A stretch of DNA of 7,683 bases from Phycisphaera sp. (GTDB lineage Bacteria; Planctomycetota; Phycisphaerae; Phycisphaerales; Phycisphaeraceae): the NCBI GenBank assembly GCA_029287335.1, contig JARFRI010000061.1:1-7683 (forward strand). The letters run 5' to 3'. The notes below the pieces were generated by a model that saw only the letters and a program-made list of their open reading frames with translations, ran no database searches and had not been told where the DNA came from. Both the position numbers and the translations under genes were made by a program. This document shows positions 1 to 5,232 of the stretch, piece by piece (the first letter of the stretch is position 1; every line of letters starts with the position of its first letter).

Positions 1-411
1 GGGGACGGGGTGTCGGTAGGGGTAGATGCGGTTGCGGAGGATGACGCCGGTGATGCCGTTGCTGCTAAGCCACTTGGCGACATCGACGCCCTCGTGGCCG
101 TCGGCGAGGATGCGGTAGCCCCCGCCCGGGCAGATGACCACCGCGGCGCCGCTGCGGTGGTCCCCCTTGGCGTGGTAGACCTCCAGCGTTGGGACATGGA
201 CAAACTCAAGGCGGCCCCGGCTGTTGTATCCCGTTTCGGGCAGCTCGCCTTCGTACGTCGCCTCGCCCGGCGGTTCGCTGGGCCAGACATGAAGCGTCTG
301 CGTGTCGGACAGCGTAGCGGGGTCGACCGTTGGCGTCGCCGAGCAGGCCGAGAGCGCAAAACCAACGCAGAGCCACAGCATCGCGGCACGGTAGAAAGAT
401 CGAATGAGCAT
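1..411 (-). CDS. Alpha/beta hydrolase lipoprotein (acetylxylan esterase-like), 3' end missing
   Basis: Only the first 137 codons are present; the gene runs off the left edge. The ATG is at 411-409. The protein opens with a signal peptide (MLIRSFYRAA, then a hydrophobic stretch) ending in a lipobox, LSAC, with the lipidated cysteine at residue 23, so an exported lipoprotein is predicted. After a short linker comes a VWPSEPPGE segment, then PTLEVYHA, then the first core strand and oxyanion loop AAVVICPGGGYRILADGHEG (residues 89-108), then VAKWLSSNGITGVILRNRIY. This order matches BD-FAE/acetylxylan-esterase-like alpha/beta hydrolases, whose HGGG-like loop here reads PGGGY. The catalytic Ser (GxSxG), Asp and His would lie beyond the window, so activity cannot be judged. 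Such proteins usually deacetylate or de-esterify plant or algal polysaccharides; the substrate here is unknown. No clear ribosome-binding site precedes the ATG. It lies 76 nt downstream of the pilin stop. Confidence 0.8.
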   Translation of the reverse strand, partial: MLIRSFYRAAMLWLCVGFALSACSATPTVDPATLSDTQTLHVWPSEPPGEATYEGELPETGYNSRGRLEFVHVPTLEVYHAKGDHRSGAAVVICPGGGYRILADGHEGVDVAKWLSSNGITGVILRNRIYPYRHPVP

Positions 412-487
412 CAGCGAATCATACCGCGTCAGCCATCTACAGCACTTCGTGAACGATCCACAGCAAGCATCGACAGGTACACAGCAA

Positions 488-949
488 TCAGTTTTCGAGC
501 ACCAGGTAGTACCGCCCCGCCGCGATCAGGCGGAACGCCCCGGTCTTGAGATCGCCATCATCAAGGATCGAATCGACTTGCTGGAGAGCGGATTGATCCG
601 CGCTGGTTCGCTGGTAATGCACGCCGACGGCCAGGGTGACGCCGCTGTCGTTGCTTTCGATATCCCACTCGCCGCCAAGCGGGGTTTCGCCCTCCCAACT
701 GCCTTGGTGCAGGTAGTCTTTAAGTTCGCTCGGGGACACACCGGTCGAAGAATCAATGAAGCGTTCGCCAGATTCCAACCGGTACTGGTCGATCAGCTTG
801 GCGAAGGTGTTGATCTCGTTGACGAAGGCGTTGACGCTGGCCCCTTCGCTGCCACGGGACAGGCGCGGGATCGCAATCGCGCCAATGACACCGATGATCA
901 TCACCACGATGACCAGTTCAATCAAGCTGAATCCTCTGCGACCGCGCAA
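488..949 (-). CDS. Type IV pilin-like / pseudopilin protein with prepilin leader
   Basis: A 153-residue protein beginning with a very short basic leader, MRGRRG, followed by the prepilin peptidase motif G|FSLIELVIVV. Cleavage is expected after Gly6, N-methylation on Phe7, and Glu11 is the conserved Glu5 of the mature protein. Residues 7-28 form the single hydrophobic helix that anchors and packs pilins and pseudopilins. The rest (about 30-153) is a polar globular domain with no cysteine, ending in RYYLVLEN. The only usable start is a TTG at 949-947: there is no in-frame ATG before the upstream stop, and a perfect GGAGGA sits 6 nt in front of the TTG. No pilus assembly ATPase, prepilin peptidase or secretin gene is in the window, so this is a solitary pilin-like gene. 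Whether it belongs to a type IV pilus, a type II secretion pseudopilus or another surface structure cannot be told. The family call is firm, the role is not. Confidence 0.85.
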   Translation of the reverse strand: MRGRRGFSLIELVIVVMIIGVIGAIAIPRLSRGSEGASVNAFVNEINTFAKLIDQYRLESGERFIDSSTGVSPSELKDYLHQGSWEGETPLGGEWDIESNDSGVTLAVGVHYQRTSADQSALQQVDSILDDGDLKTGAFRLIAAGRYYLVLEN

Positions 950-955
950 CAGATG

Positions 956-961
956 TCCTCC
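956..961 (-). promoter_or_regulatory. Shine-Dalgarno site fixing the TTG start of the pilin gene
   Basis: The minus strand reads GGAGGA, 6 nt upstream of the TTG at 949. This strong site supports initiation at TTG, which would otherwise look doubtful. Confidence 0.75.
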
Positions 962-1028
962 GAGACAGGCTCCTCCATTAGGGCTTATCGGATCATCTGG
1001 GCTGCCGCTTAAGGGTTATTTGACTGGG

Positions 1029-1790
1029 CTATTCCGCCGATTTTTCGTCTTTGAGCAGGTCCGAGTAGACCTTGCGGGTCTTCTGCACCTTCGGGGTGGA
1101 CACGCCTTGGATGTACGGGTTGCTGGGGTTCTGCGCGGCGTAGTCCTGGTGGTAGCCCTCGGCCGGGTAGTAGGCGTCCAACGGCTCAAGGGTTGTCACG
1201 ATCGGATCGCGGAAGATGTCCGCCTCGTTGAGCTGCTTGATGTAGTCCGCGGCGATCTGCTTTTCTTGATCGCTGGCGTAAAAGATTGCGGAGCGGTACT
1301 GCGGGCCGACGTCGGCACCCTGGCGGTTAAGGGTGGTCGGGTCGTGGGCGGTGGTGAAGAAGACCTTGAGGATCGTGCCGTAGGTGATCTTGGACGGGTC
1401 GTAGCTGATGCGGACGACCTCGGCATGCTTGGTTTGGCCGGAGGAGACGGCGCTGTAGTTGGCGGTCTTCGCGTCGCCGCCGGCATAGCCCGACTCGACA
1501 TCGAGCACGCCATCTAACTGCTCATACACCGCTTCGACACACCAGAAGCAGCCGCCTGCGAGGACGACTTGTTTGGTTTGCACCGAGGCGGGCTCAACCG
1601 CTTCATCTGTGCCCGCGGCATCTGACGAATCGCTGGTGCTGCCTGGGTCCGTCGAGGTCGCTTCAACCAACGCTTCATCGTTGACTGGGTCGGGCACCTC
1701 TGCCGGGTTCGTGTCGTAACGCGAACAGGAAAAACCAGCGAACGTAAACAGCATCAGGACGGCTCCAAAAACAAAGGTTTGTGATCGCAT
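1029..1790 (-). CDS. msrA: Peptide methionine sulfoxide reductase MsrA, lipoprotein form
   Basis: MsrA reduces the S-epimer of methionine sulfoxide in proteins. The 253-residue product has a signal peptide (residues 1-21) and a relaxed lipobox, GFSC, with Cys22, then an acidic Ser/Thr/Asp-rich linker (about 25-72) and the MsrA domain (about 74-243). Visible signatures are GGCFWC with catalytic Cys81, GYAGG at 101-105, the HAEVV segment (122-126), HDPTTLNRQGADVGPQYRS (149-167) and YHQDY (213-217). The only cysteines are 22, 81 and 84. The usual C-terminal resolving cysteine is absent (NPYIQGV where many homologues have NPYC), so Cys84 of GCFWC may resolve the sulfenate; that is inference. The export signal suggests repair of envelope or periplasmic proteins, which would need an extracytoplasmic electron donor. 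The ATG at 1790 is chosen over a TTG at 1811 because AGGAG lies 7 nt upstream and the signal peptide then starts correctly. The gene follows mscS across an inverted repeat. Confidence 0.93.
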   Translation of the reverse strand: MRSQTFVFGAVLMLFTFAGFSCSRYDTNPAEVPDPVNDEALVEATSTDPGSTSDSSDAAGTDEAVEPASVQTKQVVLAGGCFWCVEAVYEQLDGVLDVESGYAGGDAKTANYSAVSSGQTKHAEVVRISYDPSKITYGTILKVFFTTAHDPTTLNRQGADVGPQYRSAIFYASDQEKQIAADYIKQLNEADIFRDPIVTTLEPLDAYYPAEGYHQDYAAQNPSNPYIQGVSTPKVQKTRKVYSDLLKDEKSAE

Positions 1791-1797
1791 GAGGACA

Positions 1798-1802
1798 CTC
1801 CT
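1798..1802 (-). promoter_or_regulatory. Shine-Dalgarno site for msrA
   Basis: The minus strand reads AGGAG, 7 nt before the ATG at 1790. It lies inside the longer reading frame that opens at a TTG (1811), which argues for the ATG as the true start. Confidence 0.65.
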
Positions 1803-1830
1803 ATCGCACAATTATATCCCGCTTATTTTC

Positions 1831-1935
1831 GACAGGATTTCAGGATTTGCAGGATTAACAGGATAAGGCAGAGGGACACCGATTTATTCCGGTTGACTTG
1901 AAACCTGTTAATCCTGCAAATCCTGAAATCCTGTC
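1831..1935. repeat. Long perfect inverted repeat (32-nt arms) between mscS and msrA
   Basis: Arm 1 is 1831-1862 and arm 2 is 1904-1935. They are exact reverse complements over 32 nt, separated by a 41-nt loop. Each arm is itself an imperfect direct repeat with a roughly 9-nt period: arm 1 contains CAGGATTT, CAGGATTTG, CAGGATTAA and CAGG in succession. Arm 2 overlaps the last two bases of the mscS stop codon. As RNA this would form a very stable stem just after mscS. There is no T-run typical of an intrinsic terminator and no obvious target-site duplication beside the arms. Possible roles are an mRNA 3'-end stabiliser or transcription barrier, or a small palindromic mobile repeat. From memory, 'CAGGATTAACAGGAT'-type repeats recur between genes in several environmental bacterial genomes; I cannot verify this here. 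Confidence 0.9.
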
Positions 1936-3007
1936 AAACCGAGTCGTCTGAGTCGTCTACTTCGCGGCGTTGAGCGACGGTCGCCCTGAACCGTGGCAGT
2001 GAGTCGGGCATCTCTTCCTGCAGGTAGGCGATCAGCTTCTCACGGATTTCGCAGCGCAGCTCCCAGGCCTTGGAGGCATCGGCTGCGGTACACAACACCC
2101 GCAGGGTCATCGTGCGGTCATCGCAGTCGGAGACCTGCAGGTTCCAGAATCGGCCGTCGAAGGCTGCGCATGCCTCAACAATCTCGCCCGCCTTCTTACG
2201 CACCGGCTCGACGGGCGTGCGGTAGTCGACCTTCACCGTCACGTTGCCCATGATCTGCGACTGCATCCGCGTCCAGTTCTGGAATGGCTGGTTAATGAAA
2301 TACGTCAACGGCACGATCAGCCGACGGTCGTCCCAGATCCGCACAACGACGTAGGTCGGCCGAATCTCCTCGATCCGACCCCACTCGCCCTCGACGATGA
2401 CCACGTCATCGATGTTGATCGGCTCGGTGAGCGCGACCTGGATCGAGGCGAGGAAGGTCTCAACCGTCGGACGCAGGGCCATGCCCAGCACGATACCCGC
2501 GACACCCGCCGACGCCAGCAGGCCCGCGCCGATCGAGCGAATCGAAGGGAAGGTGTACAGGATCGCGCCGACCGTGACGACGGCTACCAGTGCGATCCAG
2601 ACCCGGCGGAGCACGCGGAACTTCGTCACCATCGCCCGCTCTTTGCGGTTGTCCTCTTTCGTGAGGTCCCACTTGCTGGACAGTACCTGGCTGGCGGCAT
2701 CGGTGACCATGATGATCAGCCAGCCCAGACCGATGATCGCGATGACGACCAACGCGCGGTACACGATCTCGAAGGTGCCGTTGGTCAACCACGGGTCGGT
2801 GTAACCCAGCGAGCTGTGGACAAGCACCGCAGTGACTGTCAGCATCCACGGGCGGTGCAACGGCTTCCAGTCGACTACGCCATTGGCGATCCGCCGATCC
2901 AGCAGACGCTCGATCAGAAGGATGAGAAGCCAGGCCGCAAAAGCGCCGACAACCGCAATGCCCAGGAGAATGCCGAAGCCGGTCAGGTTATCAAGTAAAA
3001 CTTCCAT
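1934..3007 (-). CDS. MscS-family small-conductance mechanosensitive channel
   Basis: A 357-residue inner-membrane protein of the MscS family, which opens under membrane tension to release solutes during hypo-osmotic shock. Hydrophobic segments lie near residues 9-33, 55-67 (weak), 82-104, 133-152 and 157-178. The last is the glycine/alanine-rich pore helix (AGLLASAGVAGIVLGMALRP, 161-180). It leads into the conserved beta domain: TFLASIQVALTEPINIDDVV (184-203), GEWGRIEEI (207-215) and a RLIVPLTYFINQPFQNWTR segment (229-247). The remainder (about 250-345) is the cytoplasmic alpha/beta vestibule domain. The C-terminus is short and acidic (DDSDDSV). The pore helix and beta domain are well conserved, so the family is certain; the exact paralogue is not. 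The ATG at 3007 has only a weak, close purine run upstream. The stop codon lies in arm 2 of the 32-nt inverted repeat. It is 62 nt from the Dabb gene and could share its transcript. Confidence 0.93.
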   Translation of the reverse strand: MEVLLDNLTGFGILLGIAVVGAFAAWLLILLIERLLDRRIANGVVDWKPLHRPWMLTVTAVLVHSSLGYTDPWLTNGTFEIVYRALVVIAIIGLGWLIIMVTDAASQVLSSKWDLTKEDNRKERAMVTKFRVLRRVWIALVAVVTVGAILYTFPSIRSIGAGLLASAGVAGIVLGMALRPTVETFLASIQVALTEPINIDDVVIVEGEWGRIEEIRPTYVVVRIWDDRRLIVPLTYFINQPFQNWTRMQSQIMGNVTVKVDYRTPVEPVRKKAGEIVEACAAFDGRFWNLQVSDCDDRTMTLRVLCTAADASKAWELRCEIREKLIAYLQEEMPDSLPRFRATVAQRREVDDSDDSV

Positions 3008-3069
3008 TGCGACCTACGGTAGGGATGCGTAGGGCAAAGTCAAACCTGACGCGATGATCGATCCATCGC

Positions 3070-3384
3070 TTAGGCCCGGACCGAGTCGTAGATCACCACC
3101 TTCGTCCAGTACTGCTTGTAGTTCTGGATGAAGTGCTGGTGCGCCGCGTCGTCGGCCGACTGGTATGCATCGTGAAACTCGCTGGAATCGAACTCGCAGA
3201 CCAGTTGAAAGTCGTAGCTGTTATCCACCACCTCGCGCGGCGTCCCCGCCGGGACACGCACACTCAGACGCGCGACGTTAGGGCTTTCCGCTAAAGAACG
3301 GATGCCTTCGAGGACATGGTGCTTTTCATCTTCGGACAGGCCGTCTTTGAGCCAGAAGTGGACGGTGTGCAGGAATGCGGGCAT
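3070..3384 (-). CDS. Dabb-domain (stress-responsive alpha/beta barrel) protein
   Basis: A 104-residue cytoplasmic protein that matches the dimeric alpha/beta-barrel (Dabb, stress-responsive A/B barrel) family over its full length. It opens with the usual first strand and helix (HTVHFWLKDGLSEDEKHHVL, residues 6-25), has a central strand with the typical YDFQLVCEFDS pattern (57-67), and ends with HQHFIQNYKQYWTKVVIYD (83-101). The ferredoxin-like fold generally dimerises. Some members catalyse cyclisation reactions, but most bacterial stand-alone ones have no defined reaction, so no substrate is proposed. The ATG at 3384 has an AGGAG 6 nt upstream. It is flanked upstream by the palindromic repeat at 3423-3537 and downstream by mscS. 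Confidence 0.88.
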   Translation of the reverse strand: MPAFLHTVHFWLKDGLSEDEKHHVLEGIRSLAESPNVARLSVRVPAGTPREVVDNSYDFQLVCEFDSSEFHDAYQSADDAAHQHFIQNYKQYWTKVVIYDSVRA

Positions 3385-3422
3385 GGGGGTCTCCTAGTTG
3401 AAGTTCAACTGCATGTTAAACC

Positions 3423-3537
3423 ACTGGCTTGGGTGCCACACAACTTGGCTCGGCAAGCTGTGTGCAAATCGTCTGAGATGTATCAAGAACAGCTCGCACA
3501 TAGCAGCCTACGGCAGTGATGTTGCACCCAAGCCAGT
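3423..3537. repeat. REPIN-like double-hairpin palindromic repeat, copy 1
   Basis: A 115-nt imperfect palindrome with perfect 14-nt terminal inverted repeats (ACTGGCTTGGGTGC at 3423-3436 and its complement at 3524-3537). Inside are two hairpin arms around a 27-nt loop. The left arm (3430-3465) contains CACACA...TGTGTG stems; the right arm (3493-3530) has GCAGCCTACGGC at its tip. The left arm is identical to copy 2 (5064-5161) at 35 of 36 positions and the right arm at 34 of 38, while the loops are unrelated. That pattern indicates selection on, or recent spread of, the arms. It abuts the yciH stop codon exactly (stop at 3538-3540) and carries no coding capacity, so it would need a transposase in trans if mobile. 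Confidence 0.85.
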
Positions 3538-3891
3538 TCATCCCCCCGCGGGTTTGGCGGGGTAGCCCAGTGCTTTCAAGTGCGCAACGATCAACTCACG
3601 ATGATCGCCCTGAACCTCGACGCCGTCGTCGGTTGCCGTGCCGCCCGAGGCGCACTTGTTTTTCAATACTTTGGCCAGCGCTTTGAGATCGGTCGCGTTA
3701 GCATCCAAACCCGTGACGACGGTGACCCATTTGCCCCGGCGTTTCTCCCGCCTGACCCGAGCGTCCTGATCCTTGGGCAGGCACAACGCCCCGTTCGCAT
3801 CGCGTGGACAAGTACAGTCATCGGCCGCTTTGCCACAGGCCGGGCAGGTCACGGGTTGTTCGAGTTTGCTGCCGTCGAATAAGCCGGGCAT
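3538..3891 (-). CDS. yciH: YciH/SUI1-family translation factor with N-terminal zinc ribbon
   Basis: A 117-residue protein. The N-terminal part carries CPAC (Cys16, Cys19) and CTC (Cys26, Cys28), a likely small zinc-binding knuckle. After a basic linker (RVRREKRRGK, 45-54) comes the SUI1/eIF1-like domain (about 55-117), with TVVTGLD, LKALAKVLKNKCASGGT (69-85), the signature EVQGDHRE (92-99) and the terminal AHLKALGY. The SUI1 domain binds the small ribosomal subunit; E. coli YciH has been linked to initiation fidelity and translation inhibition under stress. The ATG at 3891 gives a full-length family member. A longer frame opening at 4092 adds only a Ser/Arg/Pro-rich out-of-frame copy of the lactonase gene and is rejected. 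Only 4 nt separate it from the lactonase stop, so translational coupling is likely. A palindromic repeat begins immediately after the stop codon. Confidence 0.92.
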   Translation of the reverse strand: MPGLFDGSKLEQPVTCPACGKAADDCTCPRDANGALCLPKDQDARVRREKRRGKWVTVVTGLDANATDLKALAKVLKNKCASGGTATDDGVEVQGDHRELIVAHLKALGYPAKPAGG

Positions 3892-3895
3892 GGGT

Positions 3896-5002
3896 TTAAT
3901 CCAGCTCCACCACTTCGACCCAGATCGGGCCTTCGGGGGTGTCGTAGTTGCCGATTCGGCTGAGTCGGCCGGTGTTTGCGTCGATCGCGTAGGCCGCGAG
4001 TTTGTGGGACCTGAGCCCGGCACTGTAGAGGTATTGGCCCTTGGTATCGATCGCGAACTCGCGGGGCACCGCCTCAGTCTCAAACCAATCAATCAAGCTC
4101 ATCAAGCCGTCTTTGTCGAGCTTGTACGCCGCGATCGAGTTGTGCCCGCGGTTGCTGGCGTAGAGGAACTTGCCATCCGGCGTGAGATGGATGTCGGCAC
4201 AAGTGTTGCTCTGCGTAAAGTTCGCGGGCAGGGTCGTAAGTGATTGGAACCGCGTGAGTACGCCGGTGACCTTGTCCCACTGGTAGGCACTGACGGAGCT
4301 GTCCAGTTCGTTGACGACGTAGACGATGCCGAGCGTGGGGTGGTAGGTGTAGTGGCGCGGGCCGGCGGGTTGATTGGGCTTGCCGCCGCCCTTGACGACG
4401 ATGGGCTGGATCGGTGTGATCTTGCCGGTCTTGTCATCGAAGCGGAACTGGTAGATCGCGTTGGGCGTGGTGTGCGGGATGTAGACAAACTGATTGGTGG
4501 GATCAATCAGGCTGGCATGTGCGGTTCGATCGGTCTTGGTGGTTTGGATGGGGTCGGCTGCAAGGGTGGCGTCCGGGTTGATGGCGAAGGTGTGGACGGT
4601 GCCCGGGCCGTAGGACGCGGTGATGGCGTACTTGCCGGTGGCGTCGATGTCCAGGTAAGTGGGGAAGTCGGGGACGGTCGTCGGTTCGAGCAGCGCGACT
4701 TGCCCATTGGTGGTATCGCGCGACATCGGGATGATGCGTGGGGGGTTGTTGAGCGCGGCGTAGAGGTGCTTGCCGTCGTCGGTCAGCGCGAGCGGGCCGG
4801 GCTGGCCGGGCAACTCAAGTTGCTGGACCTCTTTGAGTTGGCCGGTAGCGGGGTCGATGAGGTAGACGAGCAGGTGCTGCCCGCCCTTGCACGAGAGATA
4901 CAACGCTTGCCGGGTCGCGGGCTCGGCGGACTTGCACGCGGGCAAGAGCAGCAGTGCCGGCAGGATCAACAGGCAGATGAACTCGGTGAGTTTTCGTGGC
5001 AT
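3896..5002 (-). CDS. Exported lactonase-like seven-bladed beta-propeller lipoprotein (6-phosphogluconolactonase family)
   Basis: A 368-residue protein. Residues 1-22 are a hydrophobic signal peptide and LPAC (20-23) is a clear lipobox with Cys23, so it should be a periplasm-facing lipoprotein. The mature part (about 33-365) consists of propeller blades with repeated 'LTDDGKHLYAA', 'HPTLGIVYVVNE' and 'LTPDGKFLYASNRGHNSIAAY' motifs. The conserved block PRHYTYHP (215-222), VVNELDSSVSAY (229-240) and CADIHLTPDGKFLYASNRG (268-286) matches the Pgl/YbhE-type lactonase family (PF10282). Cytosolic Pgl hydrolyses 6-phosphogluconolactone in the pentose phosphate pathway. An exported lipoprotein cannot do that job, so another sugar lactone or a non-enzymatic role is likely. 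The ATG at 5002 has AGGAAG 6 nt upstream and begins the signal peptide. A longer frame to 5158 adds 52 residues translated largely from a palindromic repeat and is rejected. It is followed after 4 nt by yciH. Confidence 0.88.
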   Translation of the reverse strand: MPRKLTEFICLLILPALLLLPACKSAEPATRQALYLSCKGGQHLLVYLIDPATGQLKEVQQLELPGQPGPLALTDDGKHLYAALNNPPRIIPMSRDTTNGQVALLEPTTVPDFPTYLDIDATGKYAITASYGPGTVHTFAINPDATLAADPIQTTKTDRTAHASLIDPTNQFVYIPHTTPNAIYQFRFDDKTGKITPIQPIVVKGGGKPNQPAGPRHYTYHPTLGIVYVVNELDSSVSAYQWDKVTGVLTRFQSLTTLPANFTQSNTCADIHLTPDGKFLYASNRGHNSIAAYKLDKDGLMSLIDWFETEAVPREFAIDTKGQYLYSAGLRSHKLAAYAIDANTGRLSRIGNYDTPEGPIWVEVVELD

Positions 5003-5008
5003 GGTGTT

Positions 5009-5014
5009 CTTCCT
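5009..5014 (-). promoter_or_regulatory. Shine-Dalgarno site for the lactonase lipoprotein
   Basis: The minus strand reads AGGAAG, 6 nt before the ATG at 5002. With the signal peptide that begins there, it excludes the longer upstream start at 5158. Confidence 0.6.
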
Positions 5015-5032
5015 GATCAAATACAAAGCGAC

Positions 5033-5038
5033 ATTGTA
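5033..5038 (-). promoter_or_regulatory. Possible -10 element for the lactonase-yciH pair
   Basis: The minus strand reads TACAAT (5 of 6 to the sigma-70 consensus), about 30 nt before the ATG. No good -35 box is seen at 16-18 nt upstream. It lies between the start codon and palindromic repeat copy 2, the only room for a promoter private to this pair. Confidence 0.25.
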
Positions 5039-5063
5039 CCCGTGATGGTTGAGCATCATGGTT

Positions 5064-5161
5064 TGGGTGGCACACAACTTGGCTCGGCAAGCTGTGTGCG
5101 ACAGAGTCCAGCGCGCTAAAAGACTCGCACACAGCAGCCTACGGCAGTTGTGTGGCACCCA
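5064..5161. repeat. REPIN-like double-hairpin palindromic repeat, copy 2
   Basis: A 98-nt element matching copy 1 in both arms. The outer inverted repeat, TGGGTGGCACACAACT and the complement of its partner at 5146-5161, matches at 15 of 16 positions. Each arm folds alone: the left hairpin at 5070-5099 pairs CACACA with TGTGTG around TTGGCTCGGCAA, and the right hairpin at 5128-5154 pairs CACACA with TGTGTG around GCCTACGGC. The 24-nt loop differs from that of copy 1. It lies between the phoR stop and the lactonase start. Confidence 0.85.
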
Positions 5162-5188
5162 GCTCTACACACTATTTCAGATCGCTCG

Positions 5189-5225
5189 GCACACCGCAGG
5201 CCTTGGGCCAGTTGTGTGTCACCCC
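5189..5225. repeat. Solo hairpin arm related to the palindromic repeats
   Basis: This 37-nt segment resembles the right arm of copies 1 and 2: GCACACC, then a GGCCTTGGGCC tip, then CAGTTGTGTGTCACCCC. It has the same orientation as the right arm of copy 2, which ends 27 nt away, and has no left partner. It lies 7 nt beyond the phoR stop codon and could form a hairpin at the 3' end of the phoBR transcript, but no T-run follows on the minus strand. It may be a decayed element or a single REP-like unit. Confidence 0.6.
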
Positions 5226-5232
5226 GCTTAAT

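Noticed and set aside
10..549. Plus-strand open frame of 179 codons
   Set aside because: Antisense to the hydrolase lipoprotein, whose lipobox and PGGGY loop are clear on the minus strand.
404..1012. Plus-strand open frame of 202 codons
   Set aside because: Antisense to the pilin gene, whose prepilin motif is unambiguous.
756..1517. Plus-strand open frame of 253 codons
   Set aside because: Antisense to the pilin and msrA genes; composition is typical of GC-rich mirror frames and it crosses two well-supported genes.
3892..4092. N-terminal extension of YciH
   Set aside because: It overlaps the lactonase gene in another frame and is a low-complexity Ser/Arg/Pro/Thr sequence unlike any YciH N-terminus.
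4244..5119. Plus-strand open frame of 291 codons
   Set aside because: It lies wholly antisense to the lactonase gene, is a Gly/Val/Asp-rich shadow with no family motif, and has no ribosome-binding site.
5003..5158. 52-residue N-terminal extension of the lactonase
   Set aside because: Mostly translated from the palindromic repeat, and it would bury the signal peptide; a ribosome-binding site precedes the ATG at 5002.
3423..5161. CRISPR array or composite transposon bounded by the two palindromes
   Set aside because: There are only two copies 1.5 kb apart, no regular spacers, and the enclosed genes (lactonase, yciH) show no transposase or cargo character.
5189..5225. Classic intrinsic terminator for phoBR
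   Set aside because: A hairpin is possible but no U-run follows it in the minus-strand direction, so it is recorded only as a repeat.
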